Of a DNA stretch of 46,581 bases, positions 36,977 to 45,529 are shown in pieces. The position numbers and the translations under genes are program-made. The notes below the pieces were generated by a model. That model ran no database searches. It was not told the origin of the DNA and worked only from the letters and a program-made list of their open reading frames with translations. Location: the NCBI GenBank assembly GCA_905209765.1, contig CAJLUE010000007.1:1-46581 (forward strand), written 5' to 3'. How positions within the stretch are numbered: position 1 is the first letter of the stretch; every line of letters begins with the position of its first letter. This DNA comes from an uncultured Collinsella sp. (GTDB lineage Bacteria > Actinomycetota > Coriobacteriia > Coriobacteriales > Coriobacteriaceae).

Positions 36977-39847
36977 ATGAGTCGCCGCAACACCGAACTG
37001 CTCTTGCTCATCGCTTCGGCGTTCCCCGTCATCCTGCTCTATGCGATGTACGTGCTCACCGCGGGTGCCACGATTTCCTTTGAGACGCTCGCCGTGCCGA
37101 TCGGCCTGTTCGCCGCCTTCGCCGCGGCGCATATCGCCGTGCGCATCCTGGCGCCCGGCGCCGACCCCGCCATCCTGCCCATCGTCTTTGTGCTCTCGGG
37201 CATCGGCATCACATTCGTGACGCGCCTGGCCCCCGACCTCGCCATCTCGCAGCTCATCATCTTGTTTGTCTCGGTGGCGCTCATGGTGGGAACGCTCGCA
37301 CTGGTCAAGAACCTCGACGTGGTCATGCGCTACAAGTACACCTTTGGCATTATCGGCATCATCCTGCTGATGCTGCCGATCTTTATCGGCACCACGATCT
37401 CGGGCTCCAAGCTGTGGATTCGCATCGCGGGCTTCACCATCCAGCCCGGCGAGTTCGCCAAGGTCTTCATCGTCTTGTTCCTGGCAGGCTATCTGGCCGA
37501 GAACCGTGAGCTGCTCTCCATCTCCAACCGCAAGATCTTGGGCCTCAAGATTCCGCGCCTCCGCCTGCTGCTGCCGCTGTTTGCCGTGTGGGGCGTGTGC
37601 CTGCTCATCGTCGTCTTCGAACGCGACCTGGGCTCGGCCGTCCTGTTCTACACCATCTTTTTGCTGATGCTCTATGTTGCCACGGGACGCTTTTCGTACG
37701 TCATCATCGGCCTTGCGCTGCTGGCCGTTGGAGCCGTGGGCGCCTACAAGTTCCTGTCTCACGTGCAGGTGCGCTTTCAGGTCTGGGTCGATCCGTTTAA
37801 GGATGCCCAGGGCCAGGGCTACCAGATCGTACAGTCACTTTACTCGCTGGCTGACGGCGGCCTGGTTGGCGTCGGCATTGGCAACGGCATGGCAAACAAC
37901 ATCCCCGTCGTCGAGTCCGACTTTATCTTCTCGGCCATCGGCGAGGAAATGGGCCTTTTGGGCGGCGGCGCCGTGCTCATCCTGTTTATGCTTTTTGCCG
38001 TGCGCGGCCTCACCACGGCAGCCCGCGCCAAGTCTGACCTTGCCGCCTTTAGCGCGACCGGCCTTACGGCGGCCATCAGCTTCCAGGCATTCTTAATCGT
38101 TGGCGGCGTAACCCGCCTGATCCCGCTGACCGGCGTTACCCTGCCCTTTATGAGCCAGGGCGGCTCCTCGCTGCTGGCGAGCTTTATCATCGTCGCGCTG
38201 CTGCTGCGCGCCGGCGACGAGGCAACCGGACGCGAAGCCGAGCTCACCGGCACCGGCACCATGGCCGCCATCACCGATGACCAGGTCGCATCCGCTGCTG
38301 CCCCGACCGGTACGCGTTTTGCCAACGCACCTTCCTACAGCCACGGCAACCACTCCGCGGGTTCTCGCATGCGTCGTCGCCTGCTCGACACGCCTGAGTC
38401 CGGCGTGCTCGGCCGCGTGGCGCTTGCCAACCGTCTGACTCGTGCCGTGCTTGCCTTCACGGCGCTGTTCGCCATCCTTATCGGCAACCTCACCTATGTC
38501 CAAGTCATCAAGGCGAAGGACTATCAGGATATGCCGACCAACAACCACACCATCGCCCGCTCCAAGTACATCCAGCGTGGCTCCATCATCACGTCCGACG
38601 GCGTGACGCTAGCCGAGTCGCTGCAGCAGGAGGACGGCACCTACGCCCGTTCCTACCCCAACGGCAACATGGCCGCGCACGTGGTGGGCTACGTGAGCCA
38701 GCAATACGGCACCGCCGGCATCGAGAGCGTCATGAACGATACGCTCACCGGCTCCAAGGATTACTCCAGCTGGAACAACGCCATCGCGTCGCTCGCGGGG
38801 CAGACCCAGCCGGGCAATACCGCCAAGCTCACCATCGACTCGCGCATCCAGACGGCTGCCGAGCAGGCGCTCAAGGGCTTTAAGGGCGCCGTGGTGGTCA
38901 TGGATCCGCGTACCGGTGCGGTCCTTGCGTGCGCGAGCTCGCCCACCTACGACAACACCAACATCGATGCACTGATGCAGTCGGGCGGCGGCGAGGACGG
39001 CTCCATGTACGACCGCGCCATGGACGCGCTGTACACCCCGGGCTCGACCTTTAAGGTCGTCACACTCTCCGCGGCGCTCGAAACCGGCACCGCCAGCCTT
39101 ACCAGCACGTACCAGGCGCCCGGCTCCATGGACATCGGCAACGCGCCGGTCACCAACTATGCCAACGAGAGCTACGGCACCATCAGCCTGCAGCAGGCCT
39201 TCGCCGTATCGTCCAACGTCGTCTTTGGCCAGGTGGCCAACGAGGTCGGCGCCAACTCGCTGGTACAGTTTGCCAACGCCTTTGGCTATGGGCAAAAGCT
39301 GGGTCAGGACCTTACCGCCGCGGCCTCCATCATGGCCGACCCGTCGCTTATGACCGAGTGGGAGACCGCTTGGGCAGGCGCCGGCCAGCCCGTCGGCATG
39401 GACCACACGCCTGGCCCGCAGACCACCGTCATGCAGAATTGCGTGATCGCTGCCGCTATCGCCAACAGCGGCGTGGTCATGGACCCGTTCTTTGTGTCCC
39501 AGATACTCGCCCCGGACGGAACCGTGGTTAAGACCACGCAGTCCCGCTCGCTGGGCCAGGCTGTCAGCTCTGCCACGGCCGACCAGGTCAAGCAGGCCAT
39601 GCTCGCCGTCGTCCAGTCCGGTACCGGCACCGATGCCCAGATTCCGGGCGTCAAGGTTGCCGGCAAGACCGGTTCGGCCGAGACCGGCGGCACCAACGTC
39701 AACTCTATGTTTGTTGGCTTTGCACCTTACGATTCACCCACGGTTGCCATCTCGGTGGCCCTGGAGGATTACGACAAACACGACGTCAAGGCGGCCAAGA
39801 TTGCCGGCATCGTCCTGACCGCGGCGCTCGCCGCACAGGGAGCGTGA
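36977..39847 (+). CDS. rodA-pbpA: RodA-penicillin-binding protein fusion (SEDS polymerase plus class B transpeptidase)
   Basis: 956 residues in one continuous frame. Residues 1-425 are a SEDS protein (RodA/FtsW type) with about ten membrane segments; the loop RFQVWVDPFKDAQGQGYQ is followed by the polymerase region IPVVESDFIFSAIGEE with the conserved Asp at D315. A cytoplasmic linker (about 426-487, RMRRRLLDTPESGVLG) leads to a further membrane segment (about 488-510) and a PbpA-like transpeptidase: short pedestal (RGSIITSDG), active-site S690-x-x-K693 in PGSTFKVV, SSN in AVSSNVVFG and KTGSAETGG. RodA polymerises lipid II and the PBP cross-links the strands; elsewhere they are two adjacent genes. 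ATG at 36977 has AAAGGGAG upstream. The topology is consistent: RodA C-terminus and PBP N-terminus both lie inside. Confidence 0.95.
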   Translation: MSRRNTELLLLIASAFPVILLYAMYVLTAGATISFETLAVPIGLFAAFAAAHIAVRILAPGADPAILPIVFVLSGIGITFVTRLAPDLAISQLIILFVSVALMVGTLALVKNLDVVMRYKYTFGIIGIILLMLPIFIGTTISGSKLWIRIAGFTIQPGEFAKVFIVLFLAGYLAENRELLSISNRKILGLKIPRLRLLLPLFAVWGVCLLIVVFERDLGSAVLFYTIFLLMLYVATGRFSYVIIGLALLAVGAVGAYKFLSHVQVRFQVWVDPFKDAQGQGYQIVQSLYSLADGGLVGVGIGNGMANNIPVVESDFIFSAIGEEMGLLGGGAVLILFMLFAVRGLTTAARAKSDLAAFSATGLTAAISFQAFLIVGGVTRLIPLTGVTLPFMSQGGSSLLASFIIVALLLRAGDEATGREAELTGTGTMAAITDDQVASAAAPTGTRFANAPSYSHGNHSAGSRMRRRLLDTPESGVLGRVALANRLTRAVLAFTALFAILIGNLTYVQVIKAKDYQDMPTNNHTIARSKYIQRGSIITSDGVTLAESLQQEDGTYARSYPNGNMAAHVVGYVSQQYGTAGIESVMNDTLTGSKDYSSWNNAIASLAGQTQPGNTAKLTIDSRIQTAAEQALKGFKGAVVVMDPRTGAVLACASSPTYDNTNIDALMQSGGGEDGSMYDRAMDALYTPGSTFKVVTLSAALETGTASLTSTYQAPGSMDIGNAPVTNYANESYGTISLQQAFAVSSNVVFGQVANEVGANSLVQFANAFGYGQKLGQDLTAAASIMADPSLMTEWETAWAGAGQPVGMDHTPGPQTTVMQNCVIAAAIANSGVVMDPFFVSQILAPDGTVVKTTQSRSLGQAVSSATADQVKQAMLAVVQSGTGTDAQIPGVKVAGKTGSAETGGTNVNSMFVGFAPYDSPTVAISVALEDYDKHDVKAAKIAGIVLTAALAAQGA

Positions 39848-39979
39848 TGCCCGTGATCAAAGCGGATACTTGGGGCACGCCGCGGCCGATGAGCTAGCGG
39901 CAACGCTCCACACGGCCCCAGCGGCCACACATTTGGTACTACACACATCGTTGAGCGAATAGTTATGTTAGGAGCAGGA

Positions 39980-41917
39980 ATGGAACAGAGGGTCCTCGGG
40001 GGAAGATACCTCCTTAAGGATAAGGTGGGAACGGGCGGTATGGCGACCGTCTTCCGTGCACAGGATCAGGTCCTCGACCGAACGGTTGCCGTCAAGATCA
40101 TGCTGCCGCAGTATGCCGGCGACGCCACCTTCGCCGCCCGCTTTAAGCAGGAGGCCCAGGCAGCTGCCGGCCTGTCCTCCCCCTATATCGTGGGCGTCTA
40201 CGACTGGGGCAAGGATGGCGACACCTATTACATCGTCATGGAGTACCTGCGCGGTACCGACCTTAAGAGCGGCATCAAGAGCCACGGCGCCCTCGATCCC
40301 AAGAAGGTCGCGCAAATCGGCTCGCAGATCAGCTCCGCGCTTTCGGTCGCACACAAGCACGAGATCATCCACCGCGACATCAAGCCGCAAAACATCATGG
40401 TGCTGCCCGACGGCAACATCAAGGTAATGGATTTTGGCATCGCACGCGCCAAGAACAGCCACCTCACGCAGGATAACAACGTGCTGGGCACCGCCCACTA
40501 TGTAAGCCCCGAGCAGACCCGCGGCCAGGACCTCGGTCCTACCTCAGATATCTACTCGCTGGGTGTCGTCATGTACGAGTGCGCCACCGGCCGCGTACCC
40601 TTTGACGGCGACGACGCCATCTCGGTCGCGCTCAAGCAGGTCAACGAGCTCCCCATCCCGCCGAGCCAGATCAACTCCGGCGTCGATGCCGACCTGGAGC
40701 GCATCATCCTCAAGTGCATGGAGAAGGACCCGGCAAACCGCTTCCAGACGGCCGACGAGCTGCGCCAGGTGCTCAACAGCTACCTGTCCGGCCGTGCCGT
40801 CAACGTCTCGGAGCCCACGCGCATCATCGGTGCCGCCGGCGACCTGGGTGCCACCAAGACCCGCGAGCTTTCCGACTCAACGCGCGCTATGGTTCGTCCC
40901 GTCTCGGGCGTGAGCGGTCAGAACACCGCCCGTAGCGCTGTCTCGGGCTCCACGGGCTCCTACGAGGTCGAGAAGCCTAAGTCCAACAAGAACAAGATCA
41001 TCGCCGCCGTGATTGCCGCCGTTGCCGTGATTGGCGTTGTGGTGGCCTTTGCCACGGGCATGTTCAGTGGCGAACAGGTCACGGTGCCCGATGTGCTGGG
41101 CAAGGACCAGGAAACCGCTATTGAACTAATCAAGGAAGCCGGCCTTGAGGTTGGCACCGTCGACCAGAGCTACAACGACGATGTCGACGAGGGAAAGGTC
41201 GCCGAGCAGACCCCCAACGGCAACACCAAGAAGGCCAAGGGCACAAGGGTGAACCTGGTAATCTCCAAGGGCCCTAAGCCCTCCGAGAAGGTTGAGGTTC
41301 CGCAGCTCGTCGGCCTGACCAAGGACCAGGCCGAGGCCGCACTGGCAAGCGTGGGCCTGAAGGGCAGCGCCTCGGAGGAAGCCAATGAGGCCGAAGAGGG
41401 CCAGGTCTTTGAGCAGAGCACTGCTGCCGGCAAGGAGGTCGAGAAGGGCACGACCATCTCGTACAAGGTCTCTGGCGGCCCGGACACCACCTCGGTGCCC
41501 GATCTGACCGACATGACCGAGGCCCAAGCGCGCAACGCTCTCGACATGGCCGGCTTTGGCGTCGACGTGAGCTACCAGGAAAACGACTCGGTTACCGAGG
41601 GCACCGTAATTAGCTGGAACCCCAGCGGCAAGCAGAAGCCCGGTGCCACGATCACCGTCGTCATCGCCAAGAAGTCCGGCAAGGCCAGCGTCCCGGGCAA
41701 CCTGTACGGCAAGAGCATCTCCGCCGCCGTCACCGCGCTCAACAACGCCGGGTTCTACAACATCGCATTCTGCGATCAGAACGGCAACCCCGTGAGTGGC
41801 AACGAAAACGCCACCGTTACGGGCGTCTCCCCCACCGGTAAGCAGTCCACCGACAGCACGATTACGCTGACGGTTTCCATCTCCGGGTCCGGCGACGACT
41901 CCGAGTCTAGCAACTAA
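39980..41917 (+). CDS. pknB: PASTA-domain Ser/Thr protein kinase PknB
   Basis: 645 residues from ATG at 39980 (AGGAG five bases upstream). Kinase domain about 8-275: GTGGMATVF, VAVKIM, MEYLRG, HRDIKPQNIM, MDFGIARA, GTAHYVSPEQTRG. A Ser/Thr-rich juxtamembrane stretch (about 275-335), one membrane segment (about 337-360), then four PASTA repeats (starting near VPDVLGKD, VPQLVGLT, VPDLTDMT and VPGNLYGK). PASTA repeats sense muropeptides or lipid II, and the kinase phosphorylates cell-division and wall-synthesis proteins. It closes the cluster: 132 bases after the RodA-PBP gene, before a strong terminator. The gap shows no other gene. Confidence 0.97.
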   Translation: MEQRVLGGRYLLKDKVGTGGMATVFRAQDQVLDRTVAVKIMLPQYAGDATFAARFKQEAQAAAGLSSPYIVGVYDWGKDGDTYYIVMEYLRGTDLKSGIKSHGALDPKKVAQIGSQISSALSVAHKHEIIHRDIKPQNIMVLPDGNIKVMDFGIARAKNSHLTQDNNVLGTAHYVSPEQTRGQDLGPTSDIYSLGVVMYECATGRVPFDGDDAISVALKQVNELPIPPSQINSGVDADLERIILKCMEKDPANRFQTADELRQVLNSYLSGRAVNVSEPTRIIGAAGDLGATKTRELSDSTRAMVRPVSGVSGQNTARSAVSGSTGSYEVEKPKSNKNKIIAAVIAAVAVIGVVVAFATGMFSGEQVTVPDVLGKDQETAIELIKEAGLEVGTVDQSYNDDVDEGKVAEQTPNGNTKKAKGTRVNLVISKGPKPSEKVEVPQLVGLTKDQAEAALASVGLKGSASEEANEAEEGQVFEQSTAAGKEVEKGTTISYKVSGGPDTTSVPDLTDMTEAQARNALDMAGFGVDVSYQENDSVTEGTVISWNPSGKQKPGATITVVIAKKSGKASVPGNLYGKSISAAVTALNNAGFYNIAFCDQNGNPVSGNENATVTGVSPTGKQSTDSTITLTVSISGSGDDSESSN

Positions 41918-41970
41918 CGTCGATCGCTTGTTGCTCCGAGCGGTTTAGACCGCAAACACATTCGCTCAGA

Positions 41971-42010
41971 AGCGCCCGCTTGCTCCCCCAGCAAGCGGGC
42001 GCTTTTATTT
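41971..42010 (+). terminator. Terminator of the cell-wall cluster
   Basis: Perfect stem AGCGCCCGCTTGCT/AGCAAGCGGGCGCT around a short C-rich loop, followed by TTTTATTTT on the plus strand. Confidence 0.92.
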
Positions 42011-42056
42011 TGACGCGGAATTGCCGCCCATGGCTGAACGTGACTTTAAACCAGAA

Positions 42057-42085
42057 GAGCCCGGCACCATAGCGGTACCGGGCTC
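42057..42085 (-). terminator. Remnant terminator of the disrupted tRNA-Arg locus
   Basis: Stem GAGCCCGG/CCGGGCTC with a 13-base loop, followed on the minus strand by TCTTCTGG. It is placed directly after the 3' end of the tRNA-Arg fragment, as expected for the original terminator. Confidence 0.5.
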
Positions 42086-42095
42086 GATCAATCTC

Positions 42096-42140
42096 TGGTG
42101 CCCCCGGGCGGATTCGAACCGTCGACACCCGCTTTAGGAG
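42096..42140 (-). other. tRNA-Arg(CCU) 3' fragment, attachment site of an integrated element
   Basis: On the minus strand these 45 bases run from the anticodon loop CTCCTAA (anticodon CCT) through AGCGG, a T arm (TTCGAAT loop), acceptor strand CGGGGGC, discriminator A and CCA. The 5' half of the tRNA is missing: the bases before CTCCTAA do not pair with AGCGG. The break at the anticodon loop is the classic crossover point for tyrosine integrases, and such a gene starts 190 bases away. It is thus an att site left on the chromosomal side. The T stem has one mismatch. The restored full tRNA should lie at the other end of the element, outside the window. Confidence 0.85.
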
Positions 42141-42332
42141 ATATGATTTAATGCTACCCCCTACCATTCATCAAGCATCATTGAACATCATATAACCGCA
42201 GATAAACATAGCAGTTTGTGTCTTTTGCCTCCGGTAGCTGCGCCTACGCTTTTACAAACATATTACTAACAGCTTTAGCTAAACTGCACTCAATGAATTG
42301 TTGAAAACTATTCAAAGAAACGGAGTGCAAAG

Positions 42333-43580
42333 ATGTCAGAACAGCCACTAATTAGCGGAAGAGGCACGTGTTGGAAAGACAAGAGATCACCTAACACCTA
42401 TCGCTATTATTTTTCCCTTGGAGTCAAGGACCCTAAGACAGGTCGCTACAAACGATCCCCAACCTATACGGTTCGTTGCAAGACTAAGACAGAAGCTAAG
42501 GCTGCAATGCAGGCCAAGCTGGCTGAAATCAACTCCTCTGGCACGATCACTAAAACTAAAAAGCCCACTTTGCTTGCGTCCTACTGCTGGGCCTTTCATG
42601 AAAATAGGGACACCGAGCTTGCGCCAACGAGCTATGAAAGAGAAGCGTACGATTGCAGGCATATCGAAGACCTATTCGGTGCGTTTCAGACAATTGAGGG
42701 GCTAACTCCCGATCTAATCGAAGAAGCATATGCCGAAGCTCGTCGTACGGGAAAATACAAACCATCAGAGCTTGTACGAATCAATTCGAAACTGCGTCAG
42801 ATTCTGTCGAATGCAGTCGCAAAGAGAATAATTGACCGAAACCCCTGCGCCACCGTTCATGTTCGCAGACCACGCAACAAAAGAGAATCACTGACAATCG
42901 ACCAGGTAGCTACCCTATGCACACATCTTCAACACATTGAGCTCACCGCCGAAGCTGTTGGTACGCTAGTACTAGTGTATACGGGTATGCGGAAAGGCGA
43001 GATGCTGGGCCTCGAATGGCGCGATTGGGACTCTGCCAATAAAACCTTGAAAATTGACAGGCAGTACACCAACGACCATGAACTGAGGGCACCCAAGTCA
43101 CAAGAAAGCCAACGCAAAATCCCCGTTGGAGAAACCTTGGCCGAACGTCTTCAATCATGGTCAGCCATACAAAAAGAGCTCCTGGCCTCTCTGGGGCTGT
43201 CCCAGACTGGCAGCACTCCCATCATTAGCGATATTGCTGTCAAGCAGGGGGTCCCTACTGTCTGTCACATGAAAAACTACATCTTCAACCATTGGTTTCG
43301 CGATTTCGCAGTTAGCTGCAACCTTGGAATCTATGAGCCGAACAATTCGACTGGCGGAAAACTATATAAGGGCATCTGCCCGCATCAGCTCAGGCATTGT
43401 GTAAGCACTTTTATGCTGGCGAACGGATCGGACGTTAGAAGCGTGCAAGGTATTCTTGGCCACGCGGACCCCAATATCACGCTCAAAACGTATACAAGCC
43501 TCGTTCAACAATCAGAAATAAAAGCAGTTAAAGGCTACGAAGACTTCATCAACGCCTATATACAGAAAAGCGAGAAATAG
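42333..43580 (+). CDS. int: Tyrosine-type site-specific integrase
   Basis: 415 residues. N-terminal arm-binding region (about 1-75), core-binding SAM-like domain (about 80-185) and catalytic domain (about 190-405) with the Arg in TGMRKGEMLGLEW, HQLRH box (His-x-x-Arg), LGHADPNITLKTY with the nucleophilic Tyr. It catalyses integration and excision of the element at the tRNA-Arg site. The gene is less GC-rich than the chromosome, in keeping with transfer. GGAG lies about ten bases before ATG. The 190 bases between the att fragment and the start contain several short CATCA-type direct repeats that may be arm sites. Confidence 0.95.
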   Translation: MSEQPLISGRGTCWKDKRSPNTYRYYFSLGVKDPKTGRYKRSPTYTVRCKTKTEAKAAMQAKLAEINSSGTITKTKKPTLLASYCWAFHENRDTELAPTSYEREAYDCRHIEDLFGAFQTIEGLTPDLIEEAYAEARRTGKYKPSELVRINSKLRQILSNAVAKRIIDRNPCATVHVRRPRNKRESLTIDQVATLCTHLQHIELTAEAVGTLVLVYTGMRKGEMLGLEWRDWDSANKTLKIDRQYTNDHELRAPKSQESQRKIPVGETLAERLQSWSAIQKELLASLGLSQTGSTPIISDIAVKQGVPTVCHMKNYIFNHWFRDFAVSCNLGIYEPNNSTGGKLYKGICPHQLRHCVSTFMLANGSDVRSVQGILGHADPNITLKTYTSLVQQSEIKAVKGYEDFINAYIQKSEK

Positions 43581-43724
43581 CATGCTATTCATTCATCGTT
43601 TCATCAATAATATTATGGTACTATACTACTATTTCCGCAGGTAGACGCTTTATTTGATTGACATCTAATGAGTTTTAATAGATTCTAAAGCTGTCAGATG
43701 GCTACGCATGTAGTCATAAAAACC

Positions 43725-43776
43725 GGCCCCCCAAGTGCTTATGAACCTGGTAAGTCTTACAAGCACAGGGAGGGCC
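43725..43776 (+). promoter_or_regulatory. Structured leader in front of the excisionase-like gene
   Basis: Outer arms GGCCC/GGGCC and inner arms GTGCTT/AAGCAC form a long hairpin ending 23 bases before the start codon. A TTGACA hexamer at 43658-43663 may be the -35 of the transcript. Otherwise 43581-43798 holds no gene. Confidence 0.4.
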
Positions 43777-43798
43777 CTCATTGAAAGGATAGCTCATC

Positions 43799-44044
43799 AT
43801 GGCTACTCCACAGATTAGCACTCAGGCGTCCACACCGACTTTCCCCACTGGTGCCGCTCAGTGCGATCGGTTGCTCCGCGTTAACGATATCCGCGAACTC
43901 ACTGGCTGGAGCGAAAACACCGCGCGCAAGTTTATGCGCGAGTCCGGCAAGCTCATCCAAATCCATCGCTCGAATTACATGTTTGAAAGCTCCTTCTACG
44001 AACTTTTCAAGCAGCTTGAAGGTCGTACCGCCCACCTTGACTAG
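43799..44044 (+). CDS. Small helix-turn-helix protein, excisionase-like
   Basis: 81 residues. The central part (DRLLRVNDIRELTGWSENTARKFMRESGKLIQIHRSN, read in pieces: VNDIRELTG helix, ENTARKFMRE recognition helix) fits a MerR/excisionase-type winged helix used for DNA bending or repression. Size, position after the integrase and strong AAAGGA site fit an element-encoded excisionase or regulator. The next gene starts nine bases later, so they form an operon. Confidence 0.7.
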   Translation: MATPQISTQASTPTFPTGAAQCDRLLRVNDIRELTGWSENTARKFMRESGKLIQIHRSNYMFESSFYELFKQLEGRTAHLD

Positions 44045-44053
44045 GCGGTAAAC

Positions 44054-44440
44054 ATGAGCGAGCTACCGTCGATTTCCGACAAATATTCCGATGATGTTAC
44101 TGAGCAACGAGAGATTAGAAGGAAAATGGATAACGCGAATTTTATTTCGGTGCCCGACTGGGCGTGTTGTGCCACCACTGTCGCTGCCGAGCGCCTCATC
44201 CTCGGCCTAGTATGGAAGCTTGGAAATCCTTCCAAAAACAAACGAGCCATGGGCTTTTACGCAAAAAGCAAATGGATTGAGGAGCGCTACCACCTGAGTA
44301 AGAACACGATCTCCCGGGCCTATACCTCTTTGAAGGATAAGGGGTTTATACAAAAAGCGGGCGATGGCAGCTGGATGCTTAATTACGCCGCAGTCTACCC
44401 AGCCGCAATCGAAAACGGCTGGGAGCCCAAGAAATCTTAA
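44054..44440 (+). CDS. Winged-helix protein, possible replication initiator or regulator
   Basis: 128 residues. Residues about 30-105 contain a winged helix (AAERLILGLVW helix, KWIEERYHLSKNT then ISRAYTSLKDKGFI recognition region), followed by a short tail. Such domains occur in plasmid replication initiator and GntR-like proteins. The exact role in the element is unknown. A strong terminator follows at 44524. Confidence 0.6.
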   Translation: MSELPSISDKYSDDVTEQREIRRKMDNANFISVPDWACCATTVAAERLILGLVWKLGNPSKNKRAMGFYAKSKWIEERYHLSKNTISRAYTSLKDKGFIQKAGDGSWMLNYAAVYPAAIENGWEPKKS

Positions 44441-44489
44441 GTCCATAGCCCGACTATCGAGGTCGTGAAGGTCGGTAATCGCCAAGCGT

Positions 44490-44775
44490 CTATAAGAGCA
44501 TGCCGCGGATGTAAAATGAAACAGGGTCGAACCGAAACAGTTCCCGGACAATTGGCGTCCGGCCAGACACTTCGATTCGACCCTTTTTCATGCCCGCATC
44601 TAAAACAATCCCATAATCATTCTCGACATCTTTAACGCCATCACTCTCCCGCCACCAACACGTCGTAGGTGCCATTTTCAACGAATCGATATGGCCGTCC
44701 ATTCATGGTCTTTAAGGCGCGTGATACCATGAAAACGTGCGGTATTTCTCCAACCGAAAACCTGCGTGAATGCAT
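44490..44775 (-). pseudogene. Possible frameshifted small gene
   Basis: From ATG 44775 a 44-codon frame (MHSRRFSVGEIPHVFMV..., GRPYRFVENGTYDVLVAGE) stops at 44641; the next frame continues with ESDGVKDVENDYGIVLDAG before running into the terminator. The two halves read like one protein broken near 44645, but the second part overlaps a terminator and could be chance. Family not recognised. The rest of 44441-44898 holds the terminator and nothing else that I can support. Confidence 0.2.
44524..44588 (+). terminator. Terminator of the xis-like operon
   Basis: Outer stem GGGTCGAA/TTCGACCC and inner stem CCGGAC/GTCCGG, followed by TTTTT on the plus strand. Confidence 0.75.
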
Positions 44776-44898
44776 GACTTGAGACGCCTTTTAGAACTCA
44801 CCAATCGCAGGGCGAACACAAATCAACAGCGGCCGTGCATTGTTCCCAGCCATATGGCATGGCGGAGCCATGCCCGTTGTTGATTGGAGTGCCGCACC

Positions 44899-45459
44899 AT
44901 GGCAGACGAGAAGAAAATCAGGGAGATCTACGGCGTGAAGTCCGTCCTCGATGAGGCCGCCGAGCGAATCGAGGCGACGTGGCGGGAGAAGCTGCTGCGC
45001 GAGACGGGCGACCTCAGAACCGAGAACGCGTTGCTCAGGGCCCAGCTCGACGAATTCAACCGCAAGCTCGTCGAGGCGAGAGACCGGAACGAAAGCCTTG
45101 AGGCCGACTGCAATGAGCGGGTCGCCTTTATCGAGGAGAAGTTCGAGCTCGACACCGCGAGCATCGAGCTCGAGAACAATGAGCTCCATGCCGCGAGCGT
45201 CAGATACCTCGCCGATGCCAGGGAGCTCGGCAGGCAGGTCGTCCAGCTCCACGCCGAGGCTGAGGCCATGTCCGATGAGATCGAGCGGCTGCGCGGCGAG
45301 CGTGACGCCGCACTGAAAGCCCAAGCCGACACACTCCTGGCCCAGCGCGACCTGACGGCCGAGGTCGCCGCCCTCAAGGACCGCCTTGCTGTAGCCGAAC
45401 AGCGGGCGGCCGTGGCCGAGGCAAAGATCGAGGTCATGACCCAGATGAAGGACGAGTAG
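44899..45459 (+). CDS. Coiled-coil protein of the element
   Basis: 186 residues, almost entirely heptad-patterned helix rich in Glu, Ala, Arg and Leu (residues about 15-180; ENALLRAQLDEFNRKLVEAR, ELGRQVVQLHAEAEAM). It has no signal peptide or membrane segment. ATG at 44899 is preferred; TTG at 44884 is an alternative and TGGAG lies between. Similar coiled-coil proteins occur as structural or scaffolding products of mobile elements; no function is assigned. Its GC content is again high. Confidence 0.6.
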   Translation: MADEKKIREIYGVKSVLDEAAERIEATWREKLLRETGDLRTENALLRAQLDEFNRKLVEARDRNESLEADCNERVAFIEEKFELDTASIELENNELHAASVRYLADARELGRQVVQLHAEAEAMSDEIERLRGERDAALKAQADTLLAQRDLTAEVAALKDRLAVAEQRAAVAEAKIEVMTQMKDE

Positions 45460-45488
45460 CCCCGCGCTTCTCCTGTCAGGCTGCTGAT

Positions 45489-45529
45489 TTCTAGGAATCT
45501 TCTAGAGCGCTTCCAGAAGATTCCTAGAA
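45489..45529. repeat. Perfect 15-bp inverted repeat at a gene end
   Basis: Arms TTCTAGGAATCTTCT (45489-45503) and AGAAGATTCCTAGAA (45515-45529) around 11 bases. The left arm contains the stop codon of the metallophosphoesterase. There is no T run, so it is a weak terminator or a different kind of site. Confidence 0.75.
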
